From Candidatus Zixiibacteriota bacterium (lineage in GTDB: Bacteria; Zixibacteria; MSB-5A5; JAABVY01): a DNA stretch of 64,000 bases. The position numbers and the translations under genes are program-made. The stretch covers positions 97,075 to 161,074 of the forward strand of contig DSEQ01000040.1 of the NCBI GenBank assembly GCA_011056555.1, written 5' to 3'. The notes under the pieces were generated by a model, which was given only the letters and a program-made list of their open reading frames with translations, was not told where the DNA came from and ran no database searches. Positions 18,201 to 26,179 of the stretch are shown here, piece by piece. Position 1 is the stretch's first letter, and each line of letters starts with the position of its first letter.

Positions 18201-18375
18201 TTTCCTCCGGGCCCACATTGGGATAACTGGTTGAGATGCTGAGCATGGGATACTCGATCTGAGGCAACAGGTCGACCGGCAAAAATCTGAATCCCATTAT
18301 ACCGAGGACAATAATAATTAGAAACACCATAGCCGTCGCCACGGGACGTTTTACCGCTGTCCTGGTAATGTTCAT
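15286..18375 (-). CDS. RND efflux pump inner-membrane transporter (HAE1 type)
   Basis: This 1029-residue protein is full length for hydrophobe/amphiphile RND pumps. It starts MNITRTAVKRPVATAMVF, with the first helix and then the porter domain (YPNVGPEEIETIITDRVE). Helix 4 carries GLALGIGLIVDNSIVVLENI. AcrB has two Asp residues here for the proton relay, whereas this protein has Asp-Asn, a variant seen in more distant HAE1 pumps. The second half repeats the porter and membrane parts, ending GEIQAALARAVIGGLTVS. It follows its adaptor with a four-base overlap. No TolC-like outer-membrane factor is adjacent, so one must be supplied from elsewhere. The substrate is unknown. Confidence 0.92.
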   Translation of the reverse strand: MNITRTAVKRPVATAMVFLIIIVLGIMGFRFLPVDLLPQIEYPMLSISTSYPNVGPEEIETIITDRVENAVAVVPNLTEVRSNSEEGRSWVRLEFAQGTDIDAAANDVRAALDRIRDDFPPEVEPPRLWKFDPDNFPVVILGAHSDRPMDELTLVLEREIAQRFEQIPGVGSIDVWGGLYREVQVRLKRDRLASSGLSAADVRAALQRENVTLPGGDMREGISDMYVRTRGEYQSLEQITNTIITVVDGYPIRVGDVAEVVDGFEDINRIVQIDGQPMVRLGIRKQSGANTVEVARQAREVMERIDRERDDLDLVMVIDQSEFIQNSIDTVKQSALFGGLLAIFVLYIFLRNGSTTFIIALSIPISLIATFGLLYFNNLTLNQMSFGGLALGIGLIVDNSIVVLENIVRLREGGHSREESALTGTKQVTGAIIASTLTTSVIFLPVVFMQTISGMLLRELALVVVFALLCSLLVALTLVPMLASRFLTIKSGGGNRNGIRKRLGNWFQRLEERYAGLLDKALGHKKIVFGVTAVLLAGAILLWPLLPVELAPQTDADEIDVDLMMAQGTNIAVVNEYLYELEQIVREVTPMDEVLHITTQIRPGNAEVELSLKSAGERSINSFDLADQLRREVSGQIPGADIRVSAQSGLWMLRRLFGSGGAEAVQIELRGYDLDVANRLANQIKNVAERVPEVADVRISRREGRPEQNLVIDREKIADLGLTVNQIAQVIQTNIGGSRAGVFREGGEEFPITVRLQPQDRLTTVDLSNVGVRTAGGDIVPVSAVVETERRRSPTEIERIDGQRVTYITANLESGAALGDVIGKLQRGMRNVPLPEGFSIVFSGEYEEQQKARNDFLLSVLMAAILIYMVMAAQFERFLDPLIVMIAVPMAIIGVVPTLLLTGTTINIQSLMGIVMLMGIVVNNAIVMVDYINLMRRERGLDINDAVRQSARLRLRPILMTTFTTVLGMLPLAFVLGAGGEIQAALARAVIGGLTVSALITLILIPVTYNAVYNLLERARRLRAAPATE

Positions 18376-19733
18376 GCAGTATCCTTTGAACCTCTTTCCA
18401 GCATACCGACCGAAGACGTATCAACAGGTCCGGTTTTCTGGCGCTGTAAAATTTCCTCAAGCAGATCCTCACGCTGCATGCGCTGCAATTTCTCCACCCA
18501 TTCCCAGTTGACCGGACGCACCCTTGCCTGCCCGCTGTCGGGGCCGATCAGATCCTGACCAATCGTCACCACCCAGCTGCCCGGATCGATTCCCTGTATT
18601 CCGGCATTCATCCGGCCCTTGGCGATTATTCTAACGGGTACGAACTCAAACGAGACCGGATCGGTAAGAACTTCATTGTGGGGCACATCTATCATCGCTT
18701 TTGGCCCGCTTATCAGAGAGTCATGGCTGACATACAGGCCCACGGCCGATGTGGCCGGATTTTCCCATAGCGCGCTCAGCGGCACAAGCGTGGCCTGCTG
18801 GCTCTCGCCGTAAAATATATCCACCGTGACAAACATGCCTGACTTCAGGGCTTTATCGGGATTGACAAGATCGATTTCGGCAACTGTGCTATGGGCGGTT
18901 GGGTGAAGAAAGGGGGAGATACGTGCAATTGGAGCCGAAATCGGACCGGATGGTATATTCTGCGATAAAATCTCGGCTCTCTGACCTTCTTCAATATAGC
19001 CCAGCATGCGATCGGTGAGTACCACCTCAACTCGGACTGTGTCCAGTTGTCCCAGCGTAAACAGCCTGGTGCTGGGTGTAACCAGCATGCCGACTTCGGC
19101 GTTGCGGTTACCAATCGTACCGTCCACCGGAGCCCTCACCACAGTGCGGGACAGAGTTTCTTTTCTTTCGTCAATGGTTGCCTGTGCCTGCTCCACACGC
19201 GCCCGCGCTAATTCGGCGCTGGCCTCTGCGGCTATTGCCTGGGTTTCTATATTCTCCATTTCCGTCGGGCTTATCAGCTCTTTCTCCGCCAGATCCCTGC
19301 TGCGCTGGAGTTCCGACTGCATCCGTTTCAGTTCCGCCTCGGCCTGCTTGGCCTGAGCCAGGGCAATCTGATAATTGGCCTCGGCCTGTTTGAGCTGTTC
19401 ACGGAACTCTGTATCACGAAGCCGTACCAATGGATCGCCGGATTGCACCAGATTTCCATTCTGTACATAAACCTGCGCCACCGGGGCGCTGACCTGGGGA
19501 TATAGTTCCACCTGGTTCATGGCCTTAACCACCCCGCTCAACCGCTCGGTAAGGGGAAGACTGCCGAAGCGTGCCTGTACCGCCTCTACAGAGGGTATCA
19601 GTCCCTCGTTATCTCCACGCGGATTGCCGTCCGAATTGCGGGAGCAGCTTATCATTGAGCATATCAGAGTAATCGTCAGAATTAGAACGGATAAAGGATA
19701 TAATCGGGAGAAGACTTCCCGTGGCTGCCTCAT
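18372..19733 (-). CDS. RND periplasmic adaptor (membrane fusion) lipoprotein
   Basis: This 453-residue adaptor has a hydrophobic N-terminus leading to a lipobox (SMISC, near residue 30), so it is probably lipid-anchored in the inner membrane. It contains the barrel-sandwich segment VEAVQARFGSLPLTERLSG and ELYPQVSAPVAQVYVQNGN, a long alpha-helical hairpin rich in A, E, R and Q (QAEANYQIALAQAKQAE onward), then RAPVDGTIGNRNAEVGM and a beta-barrel. It is the first gene of the pump operon, overlapping the transporter by four bases. It links the transporter to an outer-membrane channel encoded elsewhere. Confidence 0.92.
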   Translation of the reverse strand: MRQPREVFSRLYPLSVLILTITLICSMISCSRNSDGNPRGDNEGLIPSVEAVQARFGSLPLTERLSGVVKAMNQVELYPQVSAPVAQVYVQNGNLVQSGDPLVRLRDTEFREQLKQAEANYQIALAQAKQAEAELKRMQSELQRSRDLAEKELISPTEMENIETQAIAAEASAELARARVEQAQATIDERKETLSRTVVRAPVDGTIGNRNAEVGMLVTPSTRLFTLGQLDTVRVEVVLTDRMLGYIEEGQRAEILSQNIPSGPISAPIARISPFLHPTAHSTVAEIDLVNPDKALKSGMFVTVDIFYGESQQATLVPLSALWENPATSAVGLYVSHDSLISGPKAMIDVPHNEVLTDPVSFEFVPVRIIAKGRMNAGIQGIDPGSWVVTIGQDLIGPDSGQARVRPVNWEWVEKLQRMQREDLLEEILQRQKTGPVDTSSVGMLERGSKDTA

Positions 19734-19970
19734 GAAACCTCCTTAGGAGCGGTATATATAGGCATGAATCTAATTTCCGGCCAGCCCGGACACAAGCTCA
19801 AAATATATTTAACTCGGAGAAAATCTCCATGTTCCCCGGAACATGCGGATTTGTGAAGCTGCAAACTGTAGTTAATGTCCGACCTGATATGAATTCCCAC
19901 CGAGGCGGATATTGGGCGGATATTAATTTTAGGGCAGGACCCCTGTGCTCCTTTTTCTTTATCTTTCGCT

Positions 19971-20111
19971 GGCAGGTCGGAGATCCGCCTGCTGACGGAT
20001 TCGCAGGAAACCTGCCTTGTATCCGGGCGCACCGGGAGGTACGCCCGGCACGAGTTTTATTGGCGTGCGCTCGGACATAATTGTGCGCGGCGTACGTCCC
20101 CGTGCGCCGCG
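19971..20111. repeat. Run of three GC-rich hairpins
   Basis: GGCAGGT/ACCTGCC (19971-19977 with 20010-20016), CCGGGCG/CGCCCGG (20023-20029 with 20042-20048) and CGCGGCG/CGCCGCG (20086-20092 with 20105-20111) follow one another in the 381-base gap. The last has extra inner pairs and sits three bases past the stop of the minus-strand response regulator gene, so it may end the redox operon transcript. Bases 19973-19987 recur exactly at 30107-30121. The rest of the gap 19734-19970 shows no gene. Confidence 0.5.
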
Positions 20112-20114
20112 AAA

Positions 20115-20633
20115 TCATTTCTTCTTTAATTCGTCGATAATCTTTTTCAGCTTCTCCGGATCGGCATCTTTGGCGAGTGATTCCAGCTCTTCCTTCAGCT
20201 TATCTTGATCGTCCAGCTTATTTTCCGCCTGTCCAGTTTCGGGCATATCGAGCATCTTGCGCACATTGGCAACATAATTTGCAGGTTTGACCGGTTTTTC
20301 CAGATATATTCCCGGGCCGGACATGGTCAACTCTTCGAGATCAGCCTTGCCCAGCTCGTCATGGGCATGGCCGGTTACGATCAGCACCGGAATCTTTTTC
20401 AATTCCTTGTCCTTCTGAAGCTCGCGGTACATCTTGGCGCCTGAATGTTTGGGCATAACCAGATCCATTGAAATCAAATCAGGCTTAAATTTCCTGGCCT
20501 TCTCAAGCCCCTCCAGACCATCACTGGCGGTAACCACCGTGAAGCCGTCATCCTCCAGAGCCATCTGCAGGAAGCGAACAACATCCGGTTCATCATCAAC
20601 AACCAGCACAGTTTTGTCTAATTGATCAGCCAT
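20115..20633 (-). CDS. Response regulator, receiver domain with charged helical tail
   Basis: This 172-residue protein has a receiver domain at about residues 8-130. It shows the acidic pocket DDEPD, the phospho-acceptor Asp in LISMDLVMPKHSG (near 55), the Thr of LIVTGHAH and the Lys of YLEKPVKP. The last 40 residues form a lysine/glutamate-rich helical tail without a DNA-binding motif. It is last in the redox operon, one base after the histidine kinase gene, so it is the probable phosphorylation target. Its output is presumably protein-protein contact. Confidence 0.88.
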   Translation of the reverse strand: MADQLDKTVLVVDDEPDVVRFLQMALEDDGFTVVTASDGLEGLEKARKFKPDLISMDLVMPKHSGAKMYRELQKDKELKKIPVLIVTGHAHDELGKADLEELTMSGPGIYLEKPVKPANYVANVRKMLDMPETGQAENKLDDQDKLKEELESLAKDADPEKLKKIIDELKKK

Positions 20634-20634
20634 T

Positions 20635-22455
20635 TTATTTTTTCTCCTGTCTTAGCTTTTCTTCCTGAACCATCGGTTTCGGCAGACGTTTGCGCGGGAA
20701 GCATAGCCTGAAGACCGATCCCTTGCCTTCCTCGGATTCGAAATCGATCGAACCGCCGTGTTCCTGTACAATCTTGCGAGTGGTCAAGAGGCCCAGCCCG
20801 GTTCCACCCCCGCCCTTGGTTGTAAAGAACGTCGTAAACAGCTTTTGCTTGATGTTATAATCCATACCCATACCGTTATCCGAAACCTCGAATATCAATG
20901 TATCATTTTCCTGACGTGTTGAAAGAACTATTTGCGGATTTTTCTTCTCGCTCATCACGCAGGCATCCAGCGCATTGGAGACCAGGTTGGTCAGGCAGGT
21001 ATGAATTCCGTCCGGGTCGAGCGAGGCCGGTTTGAGATTGGAATCCAGTCTCGCTATCAACTTTATTCCGGCCTGATTGGCGGAATCGCTGTAAAGATCT
21101 ATTATATCTTTGATAAGCTGACTGGGATCTATCATCTGGACATTGGGCACCCGGCCCTTGGCAAAGGAGAGAAAATCCTTTACCAGGCTGGTTATCTTGT
21201 CGAAATTCTTTTCCAGGATGCCCCAGCCTTCTTTGGTGCGCTCCTTGTCATCCTTATTCAGTCCGGAATGCACCATGTACATGCCCCCCTCCAGACCCAT
21301 CAGGATGTTTTTGATCGTGTGCGCCAGGCCCGAAACAGTCTGGCCGACCGCTGACAGACGTTCAGCGTCCAGCTTCTCCTTCTCCAGCTCCTTCAGTTCG
21401 CGGATATCCTGCAGAAATGCGGCATAACCGAGGGTCTTTTTCCTGTCCTTCAGAGTGGCCCCGGATAATCTGACCGGAATCTCCTCCCCTTTTTTATCAA
21501 GCACAATTGATTCATCGAGAACACATTTATCCTCTTTATCATCCATCATCTCGATATATTCACCCGGAAACATGCGGTTGATATCCCTCATCGAGGGCTT
21601 GCCCTTATCGGGAAATCCAAGAAGTTCCCGGGCTGCTGGATTAAAGATGGTAACATTGCCGTCAGTGTCGGTTGCCAGTATACCGTCATTGGAGTTCTTG
21701 ATCAGCGCTTTCTGGAAGGCGTGGATACGCTGCAATTCCTCTTCCAGCTTTTTGGTCTGGGTAACATCGGTGGAGATTTCAATTACATGTGCGATCTCCT
21801 CCTCGCCTCGTGTCAGGGGCGCGGTGGTAACCACATAATGCGCCCGTTCGCCGGTCTTGGTTATACCAACCTGGTTGGAAGAATGGATCTGGCCGTCCTT
21901 GAATGTTTTAGCCGCCGGACAGTGATCGCATTTGCGGGAACGGTTCTTATATACTTTGTAGCAATGATCATCTACATTTTCGCCGAAAACCTCGCGAAAT
22001 CTTTCATTGGCGCGGATGATTTTGAAATCCCTGTCGATGACTGTGATGTAGCAGGGCACTCTCTCAAAAAGTATATTGTATTCCTTCAGCCAGTTCTTGC
22101 TTTCGGTAATATCATGTGACATCTCCAGCACATATAACACCTTCCCATCATTATCCTTTATCGGGGCTATATGGGTGACATAATGCGCTGTGCGGCCGTG
22201 AACATCCTTGCCCACGCCGTCTATCACACGCTTCTTGCCGTCCTTGAATGTTTCAAGTGTGGGGCAGTTTTTGCATGGACTCTGTAGGCCCTTATATGCC
22301 GCGTAACATTTCTTTCCTTCCCAGGGTCCGAAATACTGCTCGAAGCGTGAATTGGCCGCCACGACATTAAAGTCCCTGTCCACAATCGCCGCATTAAAGG
22401 GTATGCCTTCAAGAACAGTGCTCTCCTTTAAGTCATCAACGATCATCTTATTCAT
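20635..22455 (-). CDS. Soluble histidine kinase with three PAS domains, two with Cys motifs
   Basis: This 606-residue protein has no clear membrane helix. PAS1 lies at about 15-115 and PAS2 at about 125-235; each contains a cysteine cluster, CYAAYKGLQSPCKNCP and CYKVYKNRSRKCDHCP, of the form C-Y-x(8-9)-C-x-x-C-P. PAS3 (about 240-345) lacks it. The dimerisation domain carries GLAHTIKN with the phospho-acceptor His, followed by an ATPase domain with DNGMGMD and GGGGTGLGLLTTRKI. The cysteine clusters could bind metal, an iron-sulfur centre or respond to redox state; this is inference. It is embedded between two receiver-only regulators at the end of the redox operon, so it probably senses or tunes that complex. 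Confidence 0.9.
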   Translation of the reverse strand: MNKMIVDDLKESTVLEGIPFNAAIVDRDFNVVAANSRFEQYFGPWEGKKCYAAYKGLQSPCKNCPTLETFKDGKKRVIDGVGKDVHGRTAHYVTHIAPIKDNDGKVLYVLEMSHDITESKNWLKEYNILFERVPCYITVIDRDFKIIRANERFREVFGENVDDHCYKVYKNRSRKCDHCPAAKTFKDGQIHSSNQVGITKTGERAHYVVTTAPLTRGEEEIAHVIEISTDVTQTKKLEEELQRIHAFQKALIKNSNDGILATDTDGNVTIFNPAARELLGFPDKGKPSMRDINRMFPGEYIEMMDDKEDKCVLDESIVLDKKGEEIPVRLSGATLKDRKKTLGYAAFLQDIRELKELEKEKLDAERLSAVGQTVSGLAHTIKNILMGLEGGMYMVHSGLNKDDKERTKEGWGILEKNFDKITSLVKDFLSFAKGRVPNVQMIDPSQLIKDIIDLYSDSANQAGIKLIARLDSNLKPASLDPDGIHTCLTNLVSNALDACVMSEKKNPQIVLSTRQENDTLIFEVSDNGMGMDYNIKQKLFTTFFTTKGGGGTGLGLLTTRKIVQEHGGSIDFESEEGKGSVFRLCFPRKRLPKPMVQEEKLRQEKK

Positions 22456-22856
22456 TTCGATTCAACCTTTCCGGAGCCGATAATCTTCCCGATCGTTTCC
22501 AGAAATGCAGAGACTTTAATCGGCTTCTCCAGAAACTGCTCGGGAGGGGGAAGTTCGTCGTCCCCCACCCATGCGTGAAAATCAAAATCATCACCTTTTT
22601 CGATTCCTGTCAGGATGATGACCGGGATATTGCATGTCTTCTTATCCTCGCGCATCTGGCGGTAAACCGATATTCCCGACTGCTTCGGCATCATAATATC
22701 CAGGCAGATTAAATCCGGGGACCATTCACAGGCCTTCTCGAAACCATCCTTACCGCTCTCGGCAGTCTTGACCTCATAGCCGCCGTCAGATAATACCGAC
22801 TCCAGATATTTGAGGACATCCGGTTCATCATCTATGACCAGTACTTTATAAGCCAT
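22452..22856 (-). CDS. Receiver-only response regulator
   Basis: This 134-residue single receiver domain is similar in plan to the regulator at the end of the operon. It shows DDEPD for the acidic pocket, LICLDIMMPKQSG with the phospho-acceptor Asp, VIILTGIE and FLEKPIKV with the conserved Lys. No output domain is attached. It overlaps the histidine kinase start by four bases and lies four bases after the NrfD-cytochrome gene, so it is cotranscribed and translationally coupled. A CheY-like or phosphorelay role is likely. Confidence 0.9.
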   Translation of the reverse strand: MAYKVLVIDDEPDVLKYLESVLSDGGYEVKTAESGKDGFEKACEWSPDLICLDIMMPKQSGISVYRQMREDKKTCNIPVIILTGIEKGDDFDFHAWVGDDELPPPEQFLEKPIKVSAFLETIGKIIGSGKVESK

Positions 22857-22860
22857 CTCT

Positions 22861-24714
22861 TCAATTCTCCTCGATTTCAGGCATCGTTACCCAGGGTGAT
22901 TTTCTTCCCTCGTGCTTTGCCGCTATAGCCTGATTGATACTGTCCGAGACCTCCTGGTCATGACAGGTTGTACATTGCGGCAGCTTAGGCTTGTCGAGCG
23001 CGGCTGCTTTCTCCTTATGGCATTCCACACAACTTCCATGCATGGCATCCACGTAACCGGGAGCGGTATAATCCTCGACTTTAATCGCCGCACCAGGCGG
23101 GATAAGATCTTTATGACATTCATTGCATTCTGATGCGGTCAAAGCCATCTTGGGCTGATCCGGTTCATGGCATTTCACGCACCCGAGATTGCCCCCCGAG
23201 GGTGAGGCGTGCCAGTCATGGCGGAAGGCATCGGTATATTTATTCATATCCGCATGGCACTGCCAGCATCCGCTCTCCTTATCCCCGGGGATATTCATAT
23301 GATGGCATTTCACGCACGACTCTTTGCCGCCAAGCGTATCCTCATGCATTTTGTGCTTGAACAGCACCAGGTCAAAGTTGCGGTTGCCGTTTATGATCAG
23401 CTTCTCGCCTCCCCGTGCCTTGACCACCGGAGTATCCTGGATACCCCGGCTTTCCAGCCTGTCGAAGGGCCAGAACATCAGGCCTACAGCAACTGCCAGC
23501 ACAAACGCCAGCGAATATTTAATTCGTGCTGCAACCTCCGGACGACCCAGCCATGTATTTGAAGCTCGGTCGAATTCCGGCAATTTTTCCACTTTCGCTT
23601 CCGGATCAATCGGTTTTCTTTCCCAGACCTTGAAATGTTCGACCGCGAACAGGAATGCCAGAACTGCCGCCGATACCACACTGGCGGAAATAAGTATCTC
23701 CGACAGCGAGGGCACATAATGCGATCCGGTTGCGGAGGTCATCATCAATCCGGCAACATTAATGCGATTAAATACAATTCCCAATACCACCAGGAGCGAA
23801 GCGGCCCAAAGCCCCTTGAGCGAATGCCGGGTCCTGGGAATGCTCAACAGGATCAGCGGGATAATTATGACCATGCTGGCCTCGACAATAAACATTATCG
23901 ATTCAAATGATCCGGCGAAAATATAGCCGAGAGCACCGCGCGCACCCAGGTCGATAAAACGTACCAGGGCATAGATTGCAATAACCCAGACGGCCGCCTT
24001 GCCGAGCTTGGCCAGAAGCGGAGTTTCCGCTTTTCTGCGGTAAAGCCATGATGTGAAAAGTGATTCGAAAGTAACCATCATCAATCCCAGAGCAATGGCC
24101 GAGATAAAGAACATAATTGGCAGGATTGGAGTGTACCAGAGCGGATGCAGCTTAAAGGGCATAATCAGAAAGAGCGAGCCAAGCGATGATTGATGCAAGG
24201 TAGAGAGCATGATACCGAGTATCACGAATACCAGCCTGTATCTCATCAGGAAGCTCCTGATTTTGGCATACCGGCTAGTTTCCTCCAGCGGTACCGGCGA
24301 GAATTCCAGGGCCAGCACAGTGGTATAAAGCATAACGCACCAGGCCACCTCGAACAGGGCCGAGTGGTGCTGCCATTGCACCACCGGATGCCAGATATTC
24401 CAGGGCAGGCCCAGGTCGAACAAAAGACCTACGATAACCGCGATATAACCAAGGAACGCCGTCAGCACAGCCGGTTTCACGATCGGATGAAATTCCTCTT
24501 TCCGCATGATGTATACGGTTGCGGTGATCACGAATCCGCCTGCGGCCAAAGCTACCCCGGAAACCACATCGAAGCCGATCCAGAATCCCCAGGGGGTAGT
24601 ATCGGACAGGTTAGTGGTAACACCCAGGCCGAAGGCAAATCGTGCAATTGCCGCCGAAAGTCCCAGCCCGGTAACGATCCAGAGGATCAGTTTGAATATT
24701 TTGACTCTATCCAT
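22861..24714 (-). CDS. NrfD-type membrane subunit fused to a hexaheme cytochrome c
   Basis: This is a 617-residue fusion. Residues 1 to about 370 are an NrfD/HybB-like quinone-interacting subunit with about ten transmembrane helices. A linker and one more helix (near 405-425) lead to a periplasmic tail, in which six C-x-x-C-H heme motifs lie between residues 467 and 585 (CVKCH, CWQCH, CVKCH, CNECH, CVECH, CTTCH), with extra histidines as likely distal ligands. In related Hmc, Qrc and Dsr/Tmc complexes the cytochrome and the NrfD subunit are usually separate proteins. It overlaps the ferredoxin-type gene by one base. It probably passes electrons between periplasmic cytochromes and menaquinone. 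Confidence 0.88.
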   Translation of the reverse strand: MDRVKIFKLILWIVTGLGLSAAIARFAFGLGVTTNLSDTTPWGFWIGFDVVSGVALAAGGFVITATVYIMRKEEFHPIVKPAVLTAFLGYIAVIVGLLFDLGLPWNIWHPVVQWQHHSALFEVAWCVMLYTTVLALEFSPVPLEETSRYAKIRSFLMRYRLVFVILGIMLSTLHQSSLGSLFLIMPFKLHPLWYTPILPIMFFISAIALGLMMVTFESLFTSWLYRRKAETPLLAKLGKAAVWVIAIYALVRFIDLGARGALGYIFAGSFESIMFIVEASMVIIIPLILLSIPRTRHSLKGLWAASLLVVLGIVFNRINVAGLMMTSATGSHYVPSLSEILISASVVSAAVLAFLFAVEHFKVWERKPIDPEAKVEKLPEFDRASNTWLGRPEVAARIKYSLAFVLAVAVGLMFWPFDRLESRGIQDTPVVKARGGEKLIINGNRNFDLVLFKHKMHEDTLGGKESCVKCHHMNIPGDKESGCWQCHADMNKYTDAFRHDWHASPSGGNLGCVKCHEPDQPKMALTASECNECHKDLIPPGAAIKVEDYTAPGYVDAMHGSCVECHKEKAAALDKPKLPQCTTCHDQEVSDSINQAIAAKHEGRKSPWVTMPEIEEN

Positions 24715-25478
24715 TATTCCGATCCTCCCTTCGGCTTATTTTCCTGTTCGCGTTTCATGCGCCGTCCGATCACCCAGTGCAGGCCAATCATGGCCGCACC
24801 CATACCGGCAAAAACCGGCGGCACAGCTTTCATCGCAGCTTCGGTTGTATGGGGCAAAGGCTCGTTGTCGAGCTTGCGGTCGTATGAAAGGAAGCTCAGG
24901 TCGATGTCGGAAAGATACAGGACACAGGTTCCGCCGACCTCATGTTCGCCCCAGATTTTATCCTGGTAGTATTTGCCGGGATTATCCAGAATCCGCTGAC
25001 GGGCGATGGCTATCAGCTCATCACGCTCGCCGAAAATGGTCGCTTCCTCGGGACAGGCCGCAGTGCAGGCCGGCTGCTGGCCGTTCTTGATTCTATCGTA
25101 ACACATAATACATTTGCGAATATATGGTATCCGCTGATCCCAGTCATACCTCGGAATACCATAAGGGCAAGCCATCATGCAGTAACGGCAGCCCATACAT
25201 TTGTCATTATCATAAATGACCGGACCTTCTTTGGTTTTCTTCAACGCACCTACCGGGCAAACCGAGACACATGCCGGTTCGATGCAGTGACGGCATTGCT
25301 TGCGGATGAAGTGATCGTCAGGTTTGATTACAATGGAGGTCCAGTTTAAAGCCGAGAGGCCGTCATTCTGGGTCCAGCGTCGTGGGTAGTCGCCCGGGAG
25401 GTCATATGTTTCCTTGCAGGCTTTAACGCATTTGAAACAGCCTATACATTTCGTTATATCAGTCAGGATAGCTTTCAT
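24714..25478 (-). CDS. Ferredoxin-type subunit with four [4Fe-4S] sites (HybA/DsrO-like)
   Basis: This 254-residue protein has four cysteine clusters: CIGCFKCVKAC (near 12-22), CRHCIEPACVSVC, CMGCRYCMMAC and CIMCYDRIKNGQQPACTAAC. That is the usual four-cluster plan of the HybA/NrfC/DsrO/PsrB family. A C-terminal transmembrane helix (VFAGMGAAMIGLHWVIG, near 222-238) anchors it. It shows no twin-arginine signal, so the clusters may face the cytoplasm, or the protein may be exported with a partner. It sits between the b-type cytochrome and NrfD genes and should pass electrons between them in the complex. Confidence 0.9.
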   Translation of the reverse strand: MKAILTDITKCIGCFKCVKACKETYDLPGDYPRRWTQNDGLSALNWTSIVIKPDDHFIRKQCRHCIEPACVSVCPVGALKKTKEGPVIYDNDKCMGCRYCMMACPYGIPRYDWDQRIPYIRKCIMCYDRIKNGQQPACTAACPEEATIFGERDELIAIARQRILDNPGKYYQDKIWGEHEVGGTCVLYLSDIDLSFLSYDRKLDNEPLPHTTEAAMKAVPPVFAGMGAAMIGLHWVIGRRMKREQENKPKGGSE

Positions 25479-26179
25479 ACCGGCATCTCCTTCTTACCTA
25501 ATGTTTCCGCTACACCCTCGCCGGATCTGGGCGGGAATTTCCATCCCAGTGTGGAGACCATCTGCGAGAATGGCACCAGCACACAATGGGCGATCTTGGT
25601 AAACGGTATGAATACGAAAATCAGTTCGGCCGAAAGCATGTGGAAAAGCATCGTCCATTGATAAACACCTGCTCCGATAGCCATATTGTTGCAAACATAT
25701 CCCGTCGCAAACGGTATCGCCAGAAGTACCGGCCAGACATAATCCTGGGGACGGCTGATGAAACGCGCTTCTTTTGAAAAGAGCCTTCCCAGAAAAAGCG
25801 CTACCGCCGTAACCATTGTAACGATGGTCAGGATGTCTGCCAGATTGTCGCTCAGTACAGGCCAGCCGATACCGATCGACTCCCTGATGAGCTGTATGTG
25901 GCCAATCAGGAATATCGGAACCAGTATCAATCCGATATGGAAGACAAACGAAACAACGCTGTAAATCGGTCTCGTCTTCCAGAGCCGCAGAACCGGTACC
26001 AACCAGCCCAATGTATTCTCGGTAATCAGTTTCCAGGGCATTACCTTGTCATCGGTCTGACGGCGGGCCTGTATCACACCCCAAACGGTCAGTACGACTA
26101 TGCGCAGAAGCCCCAGGAGCATGATGGCGAAGGTCAGCCTGAAAAGAGGCCCTGCCACAAAATCCATTAATGGCTGCAT
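25475..26179 (-). CDS. Membrane b-type cytochrome, NarI/DsrM-like
   Basis: This 234-residue membrane protein has about five helices, for example FRLTFAIMLLGLLRIVVLTVW, FHIGLILVPIFLIGHI and MLFHMLSAELIFVFIPF. Histidines in FHIGL, FLIGHI, MLFHML and TKIAHC are placed to bind two b hemes, as in NarI or DsrM. The family oxidises or reduces quinol. It lies directly after the HdrD-like gene (adjacent bases) and overlaps the ferredoxin-type gene by four bases. The pair HdrD-like plus NarI-like is the core of menaquinol:thiol-disulfide type complexes. Confidence 0.86.
   Translation of the reverse strand: MQPLMDFVAGPLFRLTFAIMLLGLLRIVVLTVWGVIQARRQTDDKVMPWKLITENTLGWLVPVLRLWKTRPIYSVVSFVFHIGLILVPIFLIGHIQLIRESIGIGWPVLSDNLADILTIVTMVTAVALFLGRLFSKEARFISRPQDYVWPVLLAIPFATGYVCNNMAIGAGVYQWTMLFHMLSAELIFVFIPFTKIAHCVLVPFSQMVSTLGWKFPPRSGEGVAETLGKKEMPV

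Noticed and set aside
19798-20118. 100-codon frames in the gap between pump and redox operon
   Set aside because: They run through hairpin repeats and have no ribosome site or domain.
24190-24969. 259-codon plus-strand frame over the NrfD and ferredoxin genes
   Set aside because: It is antisense to two well-recognised genes and has no recognisable domain.
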